64,000 bases of DNA from assembly GCA_947044365.1 (NCBI GenBank), contig OX345636.1:62493537-62557536 (forward strand), given 5' to 3'. This document shows, piece by piece, positions 47,505 through 62,586 of the stretch. Under the pieces are notes generated by a model. It made no database searches. It was not told the origin of the DNA and saw only the letters and a list, made by a program, of their open reading frames with translations. A program made the position numbers and the translations under genes. This DNA is from Petrosia ficiformis (Eukaryota; Porifera; Demospongiae; Haplosclerida; Petrosiidae). Each line of letters begins with the position of its first letter. The stretch's first letter is position 1.

Positions 47505-48629
47505 CTATGAAAAAGAGATATAATATAATATGAATATGTAATCATGTTCAGTGTAACTATAATAATTACACAAAGATTAAAAACCACATATTAAACTGGA
47601 AAATGAAATACATAGCTTTTACATTTAGATATACTTCTGGTAAGCTAACATAGTTATGTATGGAAATCATGAAAATTAAATAATATAGTAGATTTGTGTC
47701 TACCACTGTAATGTAGTGTCTACTTGTGTGTGTTATAGTTGTAAACAGTATACAGTATTACATTGTGTATTAATACTTGTTTCAAAAGACATGCATTGTC
47801 ACAACTTATACCAAAAACATTATCAAGTTATTCACAATGGATAAATAATATATTGTTGACTACATGAAGCATTGTGTGTGTGTGTGTCTGTGTGCTAGCA
47901 GTTTATCTGGAAAAATATAAATATTGACAATTCAAACGGGGTACTGGTAGACTTCAAATGATACAAGGGAAAAAAATAATGTAGGAGTTCTTCTAAAACC
48001 TTTTGGTTCTAAAGTTATGACAATTTTTATAACATACAGCTACCATTTCACAACTTTAAGATGAAACGAGGGCAATAACGAGAGTAAGTATGGACACACA
48101 AGACACAAGTAATCCTGTTTCATGGCTGTCGCTTCAAACCAAAAACAATCGAGGTACTGGTTGCTACTACACCACCATAATGCATTGATGCAAGATAGAA
48201 AGCTGCCTAGCTCCACCTACAGGTGTGTGCACGTACGTGTATGCTTGCATACTAAATACGTGGTAAAGGTGATTCGTTTTTTTTTCCGAAGGGAAACAGG
48301 GAATTAGATGTAAGATATATATACAAATTATACATTTCTTTCATTGATATTCTTATTTTGTCTTTTAGGATATAAAGTTATAACAGTTTTTATTAATGCC
48401 ATAAATGTTTTTCAAATTTATATTTCTATTCCATGTAAAAAAAGTATTGTTTGTTTCATACACAAAATTTATTATATTTATTAAAAAAAATTGTAGTGCT
48501 TTGTATTACTTTGCCACGTAGGCGAGGGTCCGGTCCCAATGGCGCTAGTTACTGTTGCATAGTTATTTGGACTCTCCAATTAGAAATGTTTTTCCGGTAA
48601 CAACTGTATCATGTTTTTATAATTATCAC
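47505..48629. other. Upstream flank/intron of the ankyrin-GTPase-Death gene
   Basis: No further ankyrin exon or start codon found on the minus strand. Short (TG)n at about 47874-47888 and a segment similar to 21275-21360. Confidence 0.5.
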
Positions 48630-50149
48630 CAATCCTTAGTGTGTGTGTGTGTGTGTGTGTTTAGAAAATAAGAAAGACAGCTAGTGTTTGCAAAATCTTC
48701 AGGCCTTCAACTGAACGAACAGGCGGCCGTATGGGGACTGACTTCCAACTGAATGACAGACCTCTCTCTGTCAGGAGGTAACTTCTCCTCTGAAGCTTCA
48801 GTGGTACAAGTATCTGACTCTTACTTCATGTCATCTATATTGCGCTAAAGTGATAAGCTTAAAAACCTAGACAGGCATAATAGGTCTCTCTTCAGCTCTA
48901 GTGCTTTTGTTTTTTATTTACATGTTTTATTTGATGATCTGTGGTTATTCTTTTAGCATGTGGGTTTACAGACTTCTGTGATTATAGTAAAATATGGTAT
49001 AGATTAAGCAATTAGTTACTTAACATAAAGCAGTGTAATAAATAGTATTTAACAATCTTAACTTTTAACACATTCATATATGCTTTGATACTTTGGTGTT
49101 ATTGGACTCCTGACAGGGATAGTCTGGTCTTGGGAACCAGAACTGGGGGTTAAAGACATCTTTGGTGGGATCCCAACCCTCCCCTCTCTATCCGTATCTG
49201 GAAATGCTTATGGAGTCCTGTTCACCAATGCACCAGTAAATACATGTAATAATAACTTACTTACAAAACCTTGAAGTTAAATAATGGCCCATTCCTACTG
49301 GATTATAAAAGATCCTACTCCCTTGAACCCTTTACCTGCCGTGCTATTACACATGCGCTCTCCTAATTAATCTTAGGTGGGCGTTTTTAATTAATAATTA
49401 AAATTATTGCAAGGCTATTACTATTACAGATGCTGTTGTGTGTGTAGGTGTGTATATACGTGTTGGGTGGAACCCCTGTCCTGGTCATTCCACTAAGGTG
49501 AGCTGCGAGGGACCAACCCCAATTAGTATAAAGTTCAGTCAAGTCACTGATCTCACAGACGATGACTCTCCCCTAAGGTTACCCACATCGAAAAGTGCTT
49601 TGTTCATACATGTTGGGTGGAACCCCTGTCCTGGTTTATACCACTGAGGTGAGCAGCGGGGAACCTGCTCCAACTAGTATAATGACTAGTGAAATTGCTA
49701 ATCTCAGAAGTACATTAAAAACCCAAAAACTACTAGAAAATTCAGAAGTACAGTTGTTACATGATTATAATAATCAATTATTTACTTAACATTTCCATAT
49801 GCTTTGATGCTTTGATGCTGCAGGACTATTTAACACAGATAGTGTGGTCTGGGGAACCAGAAATGGGGGTTAAAGACATCTTTGGTGGGATCCCAACCCT
49901 CCCCTCTCTATCCGTATCTGGAAATGCTCAGAGTCCTCTTTACCAATGCATCAGTAAATACATGTAATAATCACTTACTTTCAAAATCTTGAAGTTAAAC
50001 AATGGCCCATTCCCATTAGATTACAAAAGATCTAATTCCCTTGAAAATCATGTGCTTTTACACATGTGGTCTATTAATTAACCTTATAGGTGGGCATTTG
50101 TTAATTATTAATTAAAATTATTGCAAGACCACTATATATACAGATGCTT

Positions 50150-50195
<46 letters not shown>

Positions 50196-50846
50196 ATATA
50201 AGATCAATGTGTGGTTCGATGCACCAGAGGTGGCTTAGTACACTTGGGTTAATACCAACCAAAAACAAAGAGTGCTGTCTATTGCTCACAACACGAAAGC
50301 TGACTTTTCCCCACACAGAAGTATATTTCTCTCCCGAGGCTAGCATGAGTATTGGGCTTCTTAAGTTTAAGGCTTTTTTCAACAGCTGTGGGACAACCTT
50401 CAGTGCTGTAACATGGGCAGGTTTATTTGTGTTTGTAAATATTTTCATAAATAGTATTTAACAATCTTAACTTTTAACATATTCACATATGCTTTGATTC
50501 TTTGGTGTTACAAGACTCTTGACAGGGATAGTCTGGCCTTGGGAACCAGAAGTGGGGGTTAAAGACATCTTGGTGGGATCCCAACCCTCCCCTCTCTATC
50601 TGTATCTGGAAATGCTTATAGAGTCCTGTTCACCAATGCACCAGTAAATACATGTAATAATAACTTACTTACAAAACCCTGAAGTCAAACATTGCCCTAT
50701 TCCTACTGGATTACAAAAGATCCTACTCCCTTGAAAACTTTACCTACCATGTGCTTATACACATGTGCTCTCCTAATTAATCTTAGGTGGGCATTTTTAA
50801 TTAATAATTAAAATTATTGCAAGGCTATTACTATTACAGATGCTGT

Positions 50847-50877
<31 letters not shown>

Positions 50878-51654
50878 TTAGAAAAAAGAGACAGTGTTTG
50901 TCAGATCCTCAGGCCTTCAACTGAACGAACAGGCCGCCCTCGGGGACTGACTCCCAACTGAATGACAGACCTCTCTCTGTCAGGAGGTAACTTCTCCTCT
51001 GAAGCTTCAGTGGTACGAGTATCTGACACTTACTTCACCTCATTCATATCTTATAAAGCTTAAGTGCTAAGCTTAACAAACTAGACAGGCATAATAGGTC
51101 TCTCTTCAGCTCTAGTGCTTTTGTTTTTTATTTCCATGTTTTATTTGATGGTCTGTGGTTATTCTTTTAGTATATGGGCCTACAGAGTCTGTATACTTTT
51201 GTGATTATAGTAGAATATGGTATCGATTTAGCACTTAGCTATTTAATAAAAAGCAGTGTCATAAATAGTATTTAACAATCTTAACTTTTAACATATTCAC
51301 ATATGCTTTGATGCTTTGGTGTTACTAGACTCTTGACAGGGATAGTCTGGCCTTGGGAACCAGAAGTGGGGGTTAAAGACTCTTTGGTGGGATCCCAACC
51401 CTCCCCTCTCTATCCGTATCTGGAGATGCTTATAGAGTCCTGTTCACCAATGCACCAGTAAATACATGTAATAATAACTTACTTACAAAACCCTGAAGTT
51501 AAATAACAGCCCAATCTTACTGGATTAAAAAAGATCCTACTCCCTTGAAAACTTTACCTACCATACTTATACACATGTGCTCTCCTAATTAACCTTAGGT
51601 GGGCGTTTTCAATTAATAATTAAAATTATTGCAAGGCTATTACTATTACAGATG

Positions 51655-51723
<69 letters not shown>

Positions 51724-52923
51724 GTGCTATGATAAAAAACCCACAGGGGTTGGGGGAATGGGATCCCCACCCCTGCGGGTGATCCCATTCCCCCTGTTAC
51801 ATGTATGCTACAAAATGTATGTGTATGTCGTGTTTTCCATCATTTCAGCTATTCCTGTCTGTTCTAATCTACGTGTATATCTAGAGACAATGTTTATTTC
51901 AACCATGAATGTGTAGTTATGTGTGTAGGTATGTGTGTATGCTACATAATCTCAGCTATCCTGCCTGCCCTAACCCGTAGGTCTAGCGACAGTGTTCACC
52001 TTGACCATGCATATGTGTGTTACACAATCTCAGCTATCCTGCCTGCCATAACCCGTAGGCCTAGTGACAGTGTTCACCTCGACCATGCATGTGTAGTGTG
52101 TATGTGTTTAGAAAAAAGAGACAGTGTTTGTCAGATCCTCAGGCCTTCAACTGAACGAACAGGCCGCCCTCGGGGACTGACTCCCAACTGAATGACAGAC
52201 CTCTCTCTGTCAGGAGGTAACTTCTCCTCTGAAGCTTCAGTGGTACGAGTATCTGACACTTACTTCACCTCATTCATATCCTATAAAGCTCAAGTGCTAA
52301 GCTTAACAAACTAGACAGGCATAATAGGTCTCTCTTCAGCTCTAGTGCTTTTGTTTTTTATTTCCATGTTTTATTTGATGGTCTGTGGTTATTCTTTTAG
52401 TATATGGGCCTACAGAGTCTGTATACTTTTGTGATTATAGTAGAATATGGTATCGATTTAGCACTTAGCTACTTAATAAAAAACAGTGTCATAAATAGTA
52501 TTTAACAATCTTAACTTTTAACATATTCACATATGCTTTGATGCTTTGGTGTTACTAGACTCTTGACAGGGATAGTCTGGCCTTGGGAACCAGAAGTGGG
52601 GGTTAAAGACTCTTTGGTGGGATCCCAACCCTCCCCTCTCTATCCGTATCTGGAAATGCTTATAGAGTCCTATTCACCAATGCACCAGTAAATACATGTA
52701 ATAATAACTTACTTACAAAACCCTGAAGTCAATCAATGGCCTATTCCTACTGGATTACAAAAGATCCTACTCCCTTGAAAACTTTACTTACCATGTGCTT
52801 ATACACATGTGCTCTCCTAATTAATCTTAGGTGGGCGTTTTTAATTAATAATTAAAATTATTGCTTAGGTGGGCGTTTTAATTAATAATTAAAATTATTG
52901 CAAAGCTATTACTATTACAGATG

Positions 52924-53014
<91 letters not shown>

Positions 53015-53018
<4 letters not shown>

Positions 53019-53689
53019 GTATGGGCGATCTAACCTCAGTTAAATCTCAGGGACCCTGCCTACCTTAGCCCGGAGGCCTGGTGACAAGGCTTGCACCTCG
53101 ATTGGAATGATTGGCTAGCCTTCAGGCAACCCCACTCATTGATTCTATTGGAATAATCGCTGCTGGTCAGCCTAATCACCCACACTCCTATTCCTATGGT
53201 TTATCCCCAGTCCCATTCCAGTATGTGGTGGCTCACGTTCATATATATATATATATATATTTAATTTGCAATTATAATTATGTGTGCATAATGAAATTTT
53301 AAAACTTAACAGACTATGGATTATTCTTTTAGCATGCAGGCTTACAGAGTCTATTTGCTTTTTTGATTATAGTAAAATGTGGTATAGATTTAGCAATTAG
53401 CTACTTAACATAAAGCAGTGTCATAAATAGTATTTAACAATCTTAACTTTTAACACATTCACATATGCTTTGATGCTTTGGTGTTATTGGACTCCCGACA
53501 GGGATAGTCTGGTCTTGGGAACCAGAACTGGGGGTTAAAGACTCTTTGGTGGGATCCCAACCCTCCCCTCTCTATCCGTATCTGGAGATGCTTATAGAGT
53601 CCTGTTCACCAATGCACCAGTAAATACATGTAATAATAACTTACTTACAAAACCTTGAAGTTAAATAACAGCCCAATCTTACTGGATTA
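53015..53689 (+). repeat. Direct duplication, copy 1 (identical to 54689-55363)
   Basis: By eye the 675 bp match base for base at an offset of 1674, starting TTTGGTATGGGCGATC and ending ACTGGATTA. They then differ at one base. This marks a very recent duplication within the array. Confidence 0.85.
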
Positions 53690-53816
53690 AAAAAGATCCT
53701 ACTCCCTTGAAAACTTTACCTACCATACTTATGCACATGTGCTCTCCTCATTAACCTTAGGTGGGCGTTTCCAATTAATAATTAAAATTATTGCAAGGCT
53801 ATTACTATTACAGATG

Positions 53817-53884
<68 letters not shown>

Positions 53885-54688
53885 TGCCATGATAAAAAAA
53901 CCCACAGGGGTGGGGGGAATGGGATCCCCACCTCTGTGGGTGATCCCATTCCCCCTGTTACTATGTATGCTACATGTATGTGATTGTTATATCATTTCAG
54001 CTACTCCTGTCTGTTCTAACCTGCACATGTACATGTATGTCTAGAGACAGTGTGTATTTAACATGCACATGTGCAGTTATGTGTGTAAATTACATAATCT
54101 CAGCTATCCTGCCTGCCATAACCCGTAGGCCTAGCGACAGTGTTCACCTCGACCATGCATGTGTGTTACACAATCTCAGCTATCCTGCCTGCCATAACCC
54201 ATAGGCCTAGCGACAGTGTTCACCTCGACCATGCATGTGTGTTACAGTCTCAGCCATCCTACCAGCCCCAGCCCGTAGGCCTGGTGACAGTGTTAACCTC
54301 AACCATGCATGTGTGAAAACTTATATAATTGTGTTGTTGTTGTGTGGGCGAGCCCACCTCAGTCAGGAAAAGGACTTGGTTTTTGTTTTTAGGATTACTG
54401 TATTTATTAATGGTACCTGTACAATTATTTTTTAGGTTTAACAGAATGTTGTAATGCATGACTTAGATTTTGATTACACCAGCTAAAAGTATACAAATGG
54501 AGCCACACTGGCAGAAAGCCACAGTGACCCAAAACTCAAGGAGCCTTCCCCGTGGGTGAGGGGACTAGTGGGTGCTTTCCAAAAGTACTGGTGACTAACT
54601 TTGGGTGGTGTTGTAATTTCGGCTCTGAGATCAGCTGTGCACCTTTACTCAGTCCCTACCACCTCACCTAGCATAGCTAGAATGTATG

Positions 54689-55363
54689 TTTGGTATGGGC
54701 GATCTAACCTCAGTTAAATCTCAGGGACCCTGCCTACCTTAGCCCGGAGGCCTGGTGACAAGGCTTGCACCTCGATTGGAATGATTGGCTAGCCTTCAGG
54801 CAACCCCACTCATTGATTCTATTGGAATAATCGCTGCTGGTCAGCCTAATCACCCACACTCCTATTCCTATGGTTTATCCCCAGTCCCATTCCAGTATGT
54901 GGTGGCTCACGTTCATATATATATATATATATATTTAATTTGCAATTATAATTATGTGTGCATAATGAAATTTTAAAACTTAACAGACTATGGATTATTC
55001 TTTTAGCATGCAGGCTTACAGAGTCTATTTGCTTTTTTGATTATAGTAAAATGTGGTATAGATTTAGCAATTAGCTACTTAACATAAAGCAGTGTCATAA
55101 ATAGTATTTAACAATCTTAACTTTTAACACATTCACATATGCTTTGATGCTTTGGTGTTATTGGACTCCCGACAGGGATAGTCTGGTCTTGGGAACCAGA
55201 ACTGGGGGTTAAAGACTCTTTGGTGGGATCCCAACCCTCCCCTCTCTATCCGTATCTGGAGATGCTTATAGAGTCCTGTTCACCAATGCACCAGTAAATA
55301 CATGTAATAATAACTTACTTACAAAACCTTGAAGTTAAATAACAGCCCAATCTTACTGGATTA
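54689..55363 (+). repeat. Direct duplication, copy 2
   Basis: Second copy of 53015-53689. It includes a 63-codon frame present identically in both copies, which is not evidence of coding. Confidence 0.85.
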
Positions 55364-55527
55364 CAAAAGATCCTACTCCCTTGAAAACTTTACTTACCAT
55401 ACTTATACACATGTGCTCTCCTAATTAATCTTAGGTGGGCGTTTTTAATTAATAATTAAAATTATTGCTTAGGTGGGCGTTTTAATTAATAATTAAAATT
55501 ATTGCAAAGCTATTACTATTACAGATG

Positions 55528-55567
<40 letters not shown>

Positions 55568-55570
<3 letters not shown>

Positions 55571-56175
55571 AAATAATAAGAGAATGTGTCGACAAACAGA
55601 GGCAGCGTGATTAATGTGCTTGCTGTCAACGGTTTCAATTGCCTGTATTCTGACAGACAGACAGCCGACCACTCTATAGCTGCTTGCACACGTTGATAGA
55701 CCGAATACTTTCCTCCACAGACTTTATGTTTCTGTTGTTCAATGAAACTTTATTGGTGAAATTATTAAAGCAGTGTCATACATGTAAATTGTATTTAACA
55801 ATCTTAACTGTTAACATATTCATATCCTTTGATGCTTTGGTGTTACTAGACTCTTGACAGGGATAGTCTGGCCTTGGGAACCAGAAGTGGGGGTTAAAGA
55901 CTCTTTGGTGGGATCCCAACCCTCCCCTCTCTATCCGTATCTGGAGATGCTTGTAGAGTCCTGTTCACCAATGCACCAGTAAATACATGTAATAATAACT
56001 TACTTACAAAACCTTGAAGTTAAATAACGGCCCAATCTTACTGGATTAAAAAAGATCCTACTCCCTTGAAAACTTTACCTACCATACTTATGCACATGTG
56101 CTCTTCTAATTAACCTTAGGTGGGCGTTTCCAATTAATAATTAAAATTATTGCAAGGCTATTACTATTACAGATG
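55568..56175 (+). repeat. Second recent duplication (matches ~56657-57265)
   Basis: Module C plus the following core recur 1089 bp downstream with only scattered differences (e.g. CTTGTAGAG vs CTTATAGAG). A third, more diverged copy starts near 61876. Confidence 0.8.
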
Positions 56176-56225
<50 letters not shown>

Positions 56226-57265
56226 TATAAAAAAAACCCCACAGAGGTGGTGACATGGGGGCCCCCACCCCTGTGAGGGCCCCATGCGGTATAGCCACAG
56301 TTTTTTTTCTGTCAATGTAATACATTATCATCATAGTTGTATAATTATATTTTTTTACCATATTATTATAATTATCTCTCAAGCTTCTCAGAACTGTCAC
56401 CATACACTTCCACTAATGCCAAGAAGTTCTACTACTACTATTACTATATCTAGTGGAAAATCATATTACAGCCTTGTGTGCAGCTGGACCCGAATGCCTG
56501 GCATTGATTGCACTATGTGCGATATACCGAGGCCTTATAACGTGGTCCACTATAGAGATTTAGGGAGACCCTCGGAGTACTTGCCAACAGAGGCAGCCTT
56601 GTGCTTGTTATCACTTTCCTCTCTGGGGCAGTCTCTACTTAGTAGAAGCCTGTGTGTTTTAAATAATAAGAGAATGTGTCGACAAACAGAGGCAGCGTGA
56701 TTAATGTGCTTGCTGTCAACGGTTTCAATTGCCTGTATTCTGACAGACAGACAGCCGACCACTCTATAGCTGCTTGCACACGTTGATAGACCGAATACTT
56801 TCCTCCACAGACTTTATGTTTCTGTTGTTCAATGAAACTTTATTGGTGAAATTATTAAAGCAGTGTCATACATGTAAATTGTATTTAACAATCTTAACTG
56901 TTAACATATTCATATCCTTTGATGCTTTGGTGTTACTAGACTCTTGACAGGGATAGTCTGGCCTTGGGAACCAGAAGTGGGGGTTAAAGACTCTTTGGTG
57001 GGATCCCAACCCTCCCCTCTCTATCCGTATCTGGAGATGCTTATAGAGTCCTGTTCACCAATGCACCAGTAAATACATGTAATAATAACTTACTTACAAA
57101 ACCTTGAAGTTAAATAACGGCCCAATCTTACTGGATTAAAAAAGATCCTACTCCCTTGTAAACTTTACCTACCATACTTATGCACATGTGCTCTCCTAAT
57201 TAACCTTAGGTGGGCGTTTCCAATTAATAATTAAAATTATTGCAAGGCTATTACTATTACAGATG

Positions 57266-57359
<94 letters not shown>

Positions 57360-58138
57360 TTAGAAAAAAGAGACAGTGTTTGTCAGATCCTCAGGCCTTC
57401 AACTGAACGAGCAGGCCGCCCTCGGGGACTGACTCCCAACTGAATGACAGACCTCTCTCTGTCAGGAGGTAACTTCTCCTCTGAAGCTTCAGTGGTACGA
57501 GTATCTGACACTTACTTCACCTCATTCATATCTTATAAAGCTTAAGTGCTAAGCTTAACAAACTAGACAGGCATAATAGGTCTCTCTTCAGCTCTAGTGC
57601 TTTTGTTTTTTATTTCCATGTTTTATTTGATGGTCTGTGGTTATTCTTTTAGTATATGGGCCTACAGAGTCTGTATACTTTTGTGATTATAGTAGAATAT
57701 GGTATCGATTTAGCACTTAGCTACTTAATAAAAAGCAGTGTCATAAATAGTATTTAACAATCTTAACTTTTAACATATTCACATATGCTTTGATGCTTTG
57801 GTGTTACTAGACTCTTGACAGAGATAGTCTGGCCTTGGGAACCAGAAGTGGGGGTTAAAGACTCTTTGGTGGGATCCCAACCCTCCCCTCTCTATCCGTA
57901 TCTGGAGATGCTTATAGAGTCCTGTTCACCAATGCACTAGTAAATACATGTAATAATAACTTACTTACAAAACCCTGAAGTCAATCAATGGCCTATTCCT
58001 ACTGGATTACAAAAGATCCTACTCCCTTGAAAACTTTACCTACCATGTGCTTATACACATGTGCTCTCCTAATTAATCTTAGGTGGGCGTTTTTAATTAA
58101 TAATTAAAATTATTGCAAGGCTATTACTATTACAGATG

Positions 58139-58174
<36 letters not shown>

Positions 58175-59787
58175 AGAAAAAATGAGACAGCTAGTGTTTA
58201 CCAGATCCTCAGGCCGTACATCTGAACGAACAGGCGGCCCTACGGGGACTGACTTCCAACTGAATGACAGACCTCTCTCTGTCAGGAGGTAACTTCTCCT
58301 CTGAAGCTTCAGTGGTACGAGTATCTGACACTTACTTCACCTCATTCACATCTTATAAAGCTGAAGTGCTAAGCTTAAAAATCTAGACAGGAATAATAGG
58401 TTTCTCTTCAGCTCTAGTGCTTTTGTTTTTTATTTTCATGTTTTATTCAACTCATCTTGATGGTCTGTTGTTATTATTTTAGCATGCAGGTTTACAGAGT
58501 CTATATGCTCTGTTGATTATAGCAAAATCTGGTATAGATTAGCAATTAGCTACTTAACATAGATATATAACAATCTTAACTTTTAACATATTCATATATG
58601 CTTTGATGCTTTGGCGATACTAGACTCTTGACAGGGATAGTCTGGCCTTGGGAACCAGAAGTTGGGGTTAAAGACTCTTTGGTGGGATCCCAACCCTCCC
58701 CTCTCTATCCGTATCTGGAAATGCTTATAGAGTCCTATTCACCAATGCACCAGTAAATACATGTAATAATAACTTACTTACAAAACCCTGAAGTCAATCA
58801 ATGGCCTATTCCTACTGGATTACAAAAGATCCTACTCCCTTGAAAACTTTACTTACCATGTGCTTATACACATGTGCTCTCCTGATTAATCTTAGGTGGG
58901 CGTTTTTAATTAATAATTAAAATTATTGCTTAGGTGGGCGTTTTAATTAATAATTAAAATTATTGCAAAGCTATTACTATTACAGATGCTGTGTGTGTGT
59001 GTGTGTGTGTTTAGAAAAAAGAGACAGTGTTTGTCAGATCCTCAGGCCTTCAACTGAACGAACAGGCCGCCCTCGGGGACTGACTCCCAACTGAATGACA
59101 GACCTCTCTCTGTCAGGAGGTAACTTCTCCTCTGAAGCTTCAGTGGTACGAGTATCTGACACTTACTTCACCTCATTCATATCTTATAAAGCTCAAGTGC
59201 TAAGCTTAACAAACTAGACAGGCATAATAGGTCTCTCTTCAGCTCTAGTGCTTTTGTTTTTTATTTCCATGTTTTATTTGATGGTCTGTGGTTATTCTTT
59301 TAGTATATGGGCCTACAGAGTCTGTATACTTTTGTGATTATAGTAGAATATGGTATCGATTTAGCACTTAGCTACTTAATAAAAAGCAGTGTCATAAATA
59401 GTATTTAACAATCTTAACTTTTAACATATTCACATATGCTTTGATGCTTTGGTGTTACTAGACTCTTGACAGGGATAGTCTGGCCTTGGGAACCAGAAGT
59501 GGGGGTTAAAGACTCTTTGGTGGGATCCCAACCCTCCCCTTTCTATCCGTATCTGGAGATGCTTATAGAGTCCTGTTCACCAATGCACCAGTAAATACAT
59601 GTAATAATAACTTACTTACAAAACCTTGAAGTTAAATAACAGCCCAATCTTACTGGATTAAAAAAGATCCTACTCCCTTGAAAACTTTACCTACCATACT
59701 TATGCACATGTGCTCTCCTAATTAACCTTAGGTGGGCGTTTCCAATTAATAATTAAAATTATTGCAAGGCTATTACTATTACAGATG

Positions 59788-59864
<77 letters not shown>

Positions 59865-60364
59865 GTGCTATGATAAAAAAAACCCACAGGGGTTGGGGGA
59901 ATGGGATCCCCACCCCTGCGGGTGATCCCATTCCCCCTGTTACATGTATGCTACAAAATGTATGTGTATGTCGTGTTTTCCATCATTTCAGCTACTCCTG
60001 TCTGTTCTAATCTACGTGTGTACATGTATATCTAGAGACAATGTTTATTTCAACCATGAATGTGTAGTTATGTGTGTAGGTATGTGTGTATGCTACATAA
60101 TCTCAGCTATCCTGCCTGCCCTAACCCGTAGGTCTAGCGACAGTGTTCACCTTGACCATGCATATGTGCGTTACACAATCTCAGCTATCCTGCCTGCCAT
60201 AACCCGTAGGCCTAGCGACAGTGTTCACCTCGACCATGCATGTGTAGTGTGTATGTGTGTGTGTATGATAAATATTTGTATGTACATACTTATACATATG
60301 CATATACCTATATATATATCTATTGTTATTTATTTTGTTTCCAGGCATATTGTAAATAAACAAC

Positions 60365-60612
60365 CTAGCAAACTAAATAAGTAAATAAAGAATAAAGAAA
60401 TAAAGAAATAAAGAAATGTCAGATGGTAGCACTGCTCACAGGCCTCTGTTGCCCAGCTCAAGGGATTAGAGCCCGAACGTGGGATTAGATGTTTGTGAGT
60501 TTCAGGCAGAGCACTGGTCTCTTACTAGTAATGCCTCTATGTGTGACCTAGCCGTAGCCCGCACACAGTTTGGGTCTCCTAGCTGAGGACTGCACCGTAG
60601 TGACAGTATGTG
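60365..60612. other. Unique insert in the repeat array
   Basis: After an (AATAAAGAA)n stretch, about 200 bp (GTCAGATGGTAGCACTGCTC… to …GCACCGTAGTGACAG) has no counterpart elsewhere in the array and is relatively G+C-rich. No protein or RNA fold was recognised. Confidence 0.5.
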
Positions 60613-61390
60613 TTTAGAAAAAAGAGACAGTGTTTGTCAGATCCTCAGGCCTTCAACTGAACGAACAGGCCGCCCTCGGGGACTGACTCCCAACTGAATG
60701 ACAGACCTCTCTCTGTCAGGAGGTAACTTCTCCTCTGAAGCTTCAGTGGTACGAGTATCTGACACTTACTTCACCTCATTCATATCTTATAAAGCTCAAG
60801 TGCTAAGCTTAACAAACTAGACAGGCATAATAGGTCTCTCTTCAGCTCTAGTGCTTTTGTTTTTTATTTCCATGTTTTATTTGATGGTCTGTGGTTATTC
60901 TTTTAGTATATGGGCCTACAGAGTCTGTATACTTTTGTGATTATAGTAGAATATGGTATCGATTTAGCACTTAGCTACTTAATAAAAAGCAGTGTCATAA
61001 ATAGTATTTAACAATCTTAACTTTTAACATATTCACATATGCTTTGATGCTTTGGTGTTACTAGACTCTTGACAGGGATAGTCTGGCCTTGGGAACCAGA
61101 AGTGGGGGTTAAAGACTCTTTGGTGGGATCCCAACCCTCCCCTCTCTATCCGTATCTGGAGATGCTTATAGAGTCCTGTTCACCAATGCACCAGTAAATA
61201 CATGTAATAATAACTTACTTACAAAACCTTGAAGTTAAATAACAGCCCAATCTTACTGGATTAAAAAAGATCCTACTCCCTTGAAAACTTTACCTACCAT
61301 ACTTATGCACATGTGCTCTCCTAATTAACCTTAGGTGGGCGTTTCCAATTAATAATTAAAATTATTGCAAGGCTATTACTATTACAGATG

Positions 61391-61472
<82 letters not shown>

Positions 61473-62497
61473 TATAAAAAACCCACAGAGGTGGTGACAT
61501 GGGGCCCCCACCCCTGTGGGGGCCCTAGGTGGTATAGCCACAGTTTTTTTCTGTCAATGTAATACATTATAATTATTTGTTTTTACCATATTATTATAAT
61601 TATCTTTCAAGCTTCTCAGAACTGTCACTATACACTTCCACTAATGCCAAGAAGTTCTACTACTACTATTGCTATATCTAGTGGAGAATCATATTACAGC
61701 CTTGTGTGCAGCTGGACCCGAATGCCTGGCATTGATTGCACTATGTGCGATATACCGAGGCCTTATAACATGGTCCACTATAGAGATTTAGGGAGACCCT
61801 CGGAGTACTTGCCAACAGAGCAGACTTGTGCTTGTTATCACTTTCCTCTCTGGGGCAGTCTCTACTTAGTAGAAGCCTGTGTGTTTTGGATAATAAGAGA
61901 ATGTGTTGACAAACAGAGGCAGCGTGATTAATGTGCTTGCTGTCAACAGTTTCAATTGCCTGTATTCTGACAGACAGACAGCCGACCACTCTATAGCTGC
62001 TTGCACACGTTGATAGATCGAATACTTTCCTCCACAGACTTTATGTTTCTGTTGTTCAATGAAACTTTATTGGTGAAATTATTAAAGCAGTGTCATACAT
62101 GTAAATTGTATTTAACAATCTTAACTGTTAACATATCCATATGCTTTGATGCTTTGGTGTTACTAGACTCTTGACAGGGATAGTCTGGCCTTGGGAACCA
62201 GAAATGGGGGTTAAAGACATCTTGGTGGGATACCAACCCTCCCCTCTCTATCTGTATCTGGAAATGCTTATAGAGTCCTGTTCACCAATGCACCAGTAAA
62301 TACATGTAATAATAACTTACTTACAAAACCCTGAAGTCAAACATTGACCTATTCCTACTGGGTTACAAAAGATCCTATTCCCTTGAAAACTTTACCAACC
62401 ATGTGCTTATACACATGTGCTCTCCTAATTAATCATAGGTGGGCGTTTTTAATTAATAATTAAAATTATTGCAAGGCTATTACTATTACAGATGCTG

Positions 62498-62585
<88 letters not shown>

Positions 62586-62586
<1 letters not shown>

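Larger units (their letters stand above)
48630..62585. repeat. Cluster of 14 ~400-bp core repeats with (GT)n tracts and swappable modules
   Basis: The core runs CTTTGATGCTTTGGTGTTAC, GACAGGGATAGTCTGGCCTT, TTGGTGGGATCCCAACCCTC, CACCAATGCACCAGTAAATA, the palindromic TTAATTAATAATTAAAATTA and GATGCTG(TG)n. Cores lie near 49062, 49787, 50466, 51283, 52499, 53446, 55118, 55800, 56890, 57762, 58568, 59408, 61011 and 62118. Tracts of GT range from about 20 to 90 bp; the first core has only a broken tract. Linkers belong to few types: A (GAGACAGTGTTTGTCAGATC, at about 48662, 50878, 52108, 57359, 58172, 59011, 60613); B (AATGGGATCCCC… hairpin plus a ~75-bp minisatellite; about 51722, 53883, 59864); C (CCGAGGCCTTATAA… / CTGTCAACGGTTTCAATTGC, about 55568, 56225, 61472); D (TTTGGTATGGGCGATCTAAC, 53015 and 54689). 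Mixing of a constant core with variable linkers suggests repeated unequal exchange or a tandem-amplifying mobile element such as a non-autonomous Helentron. No protein gene is evident. Confidence 0.9.

Noticed and set aside
48630..62585. CRISPR array
   Set aside because: Units are hundreds of bp with microsatellites and variable modules in a eukaryotic context; no short repeat/spacer pattern or cas genes.
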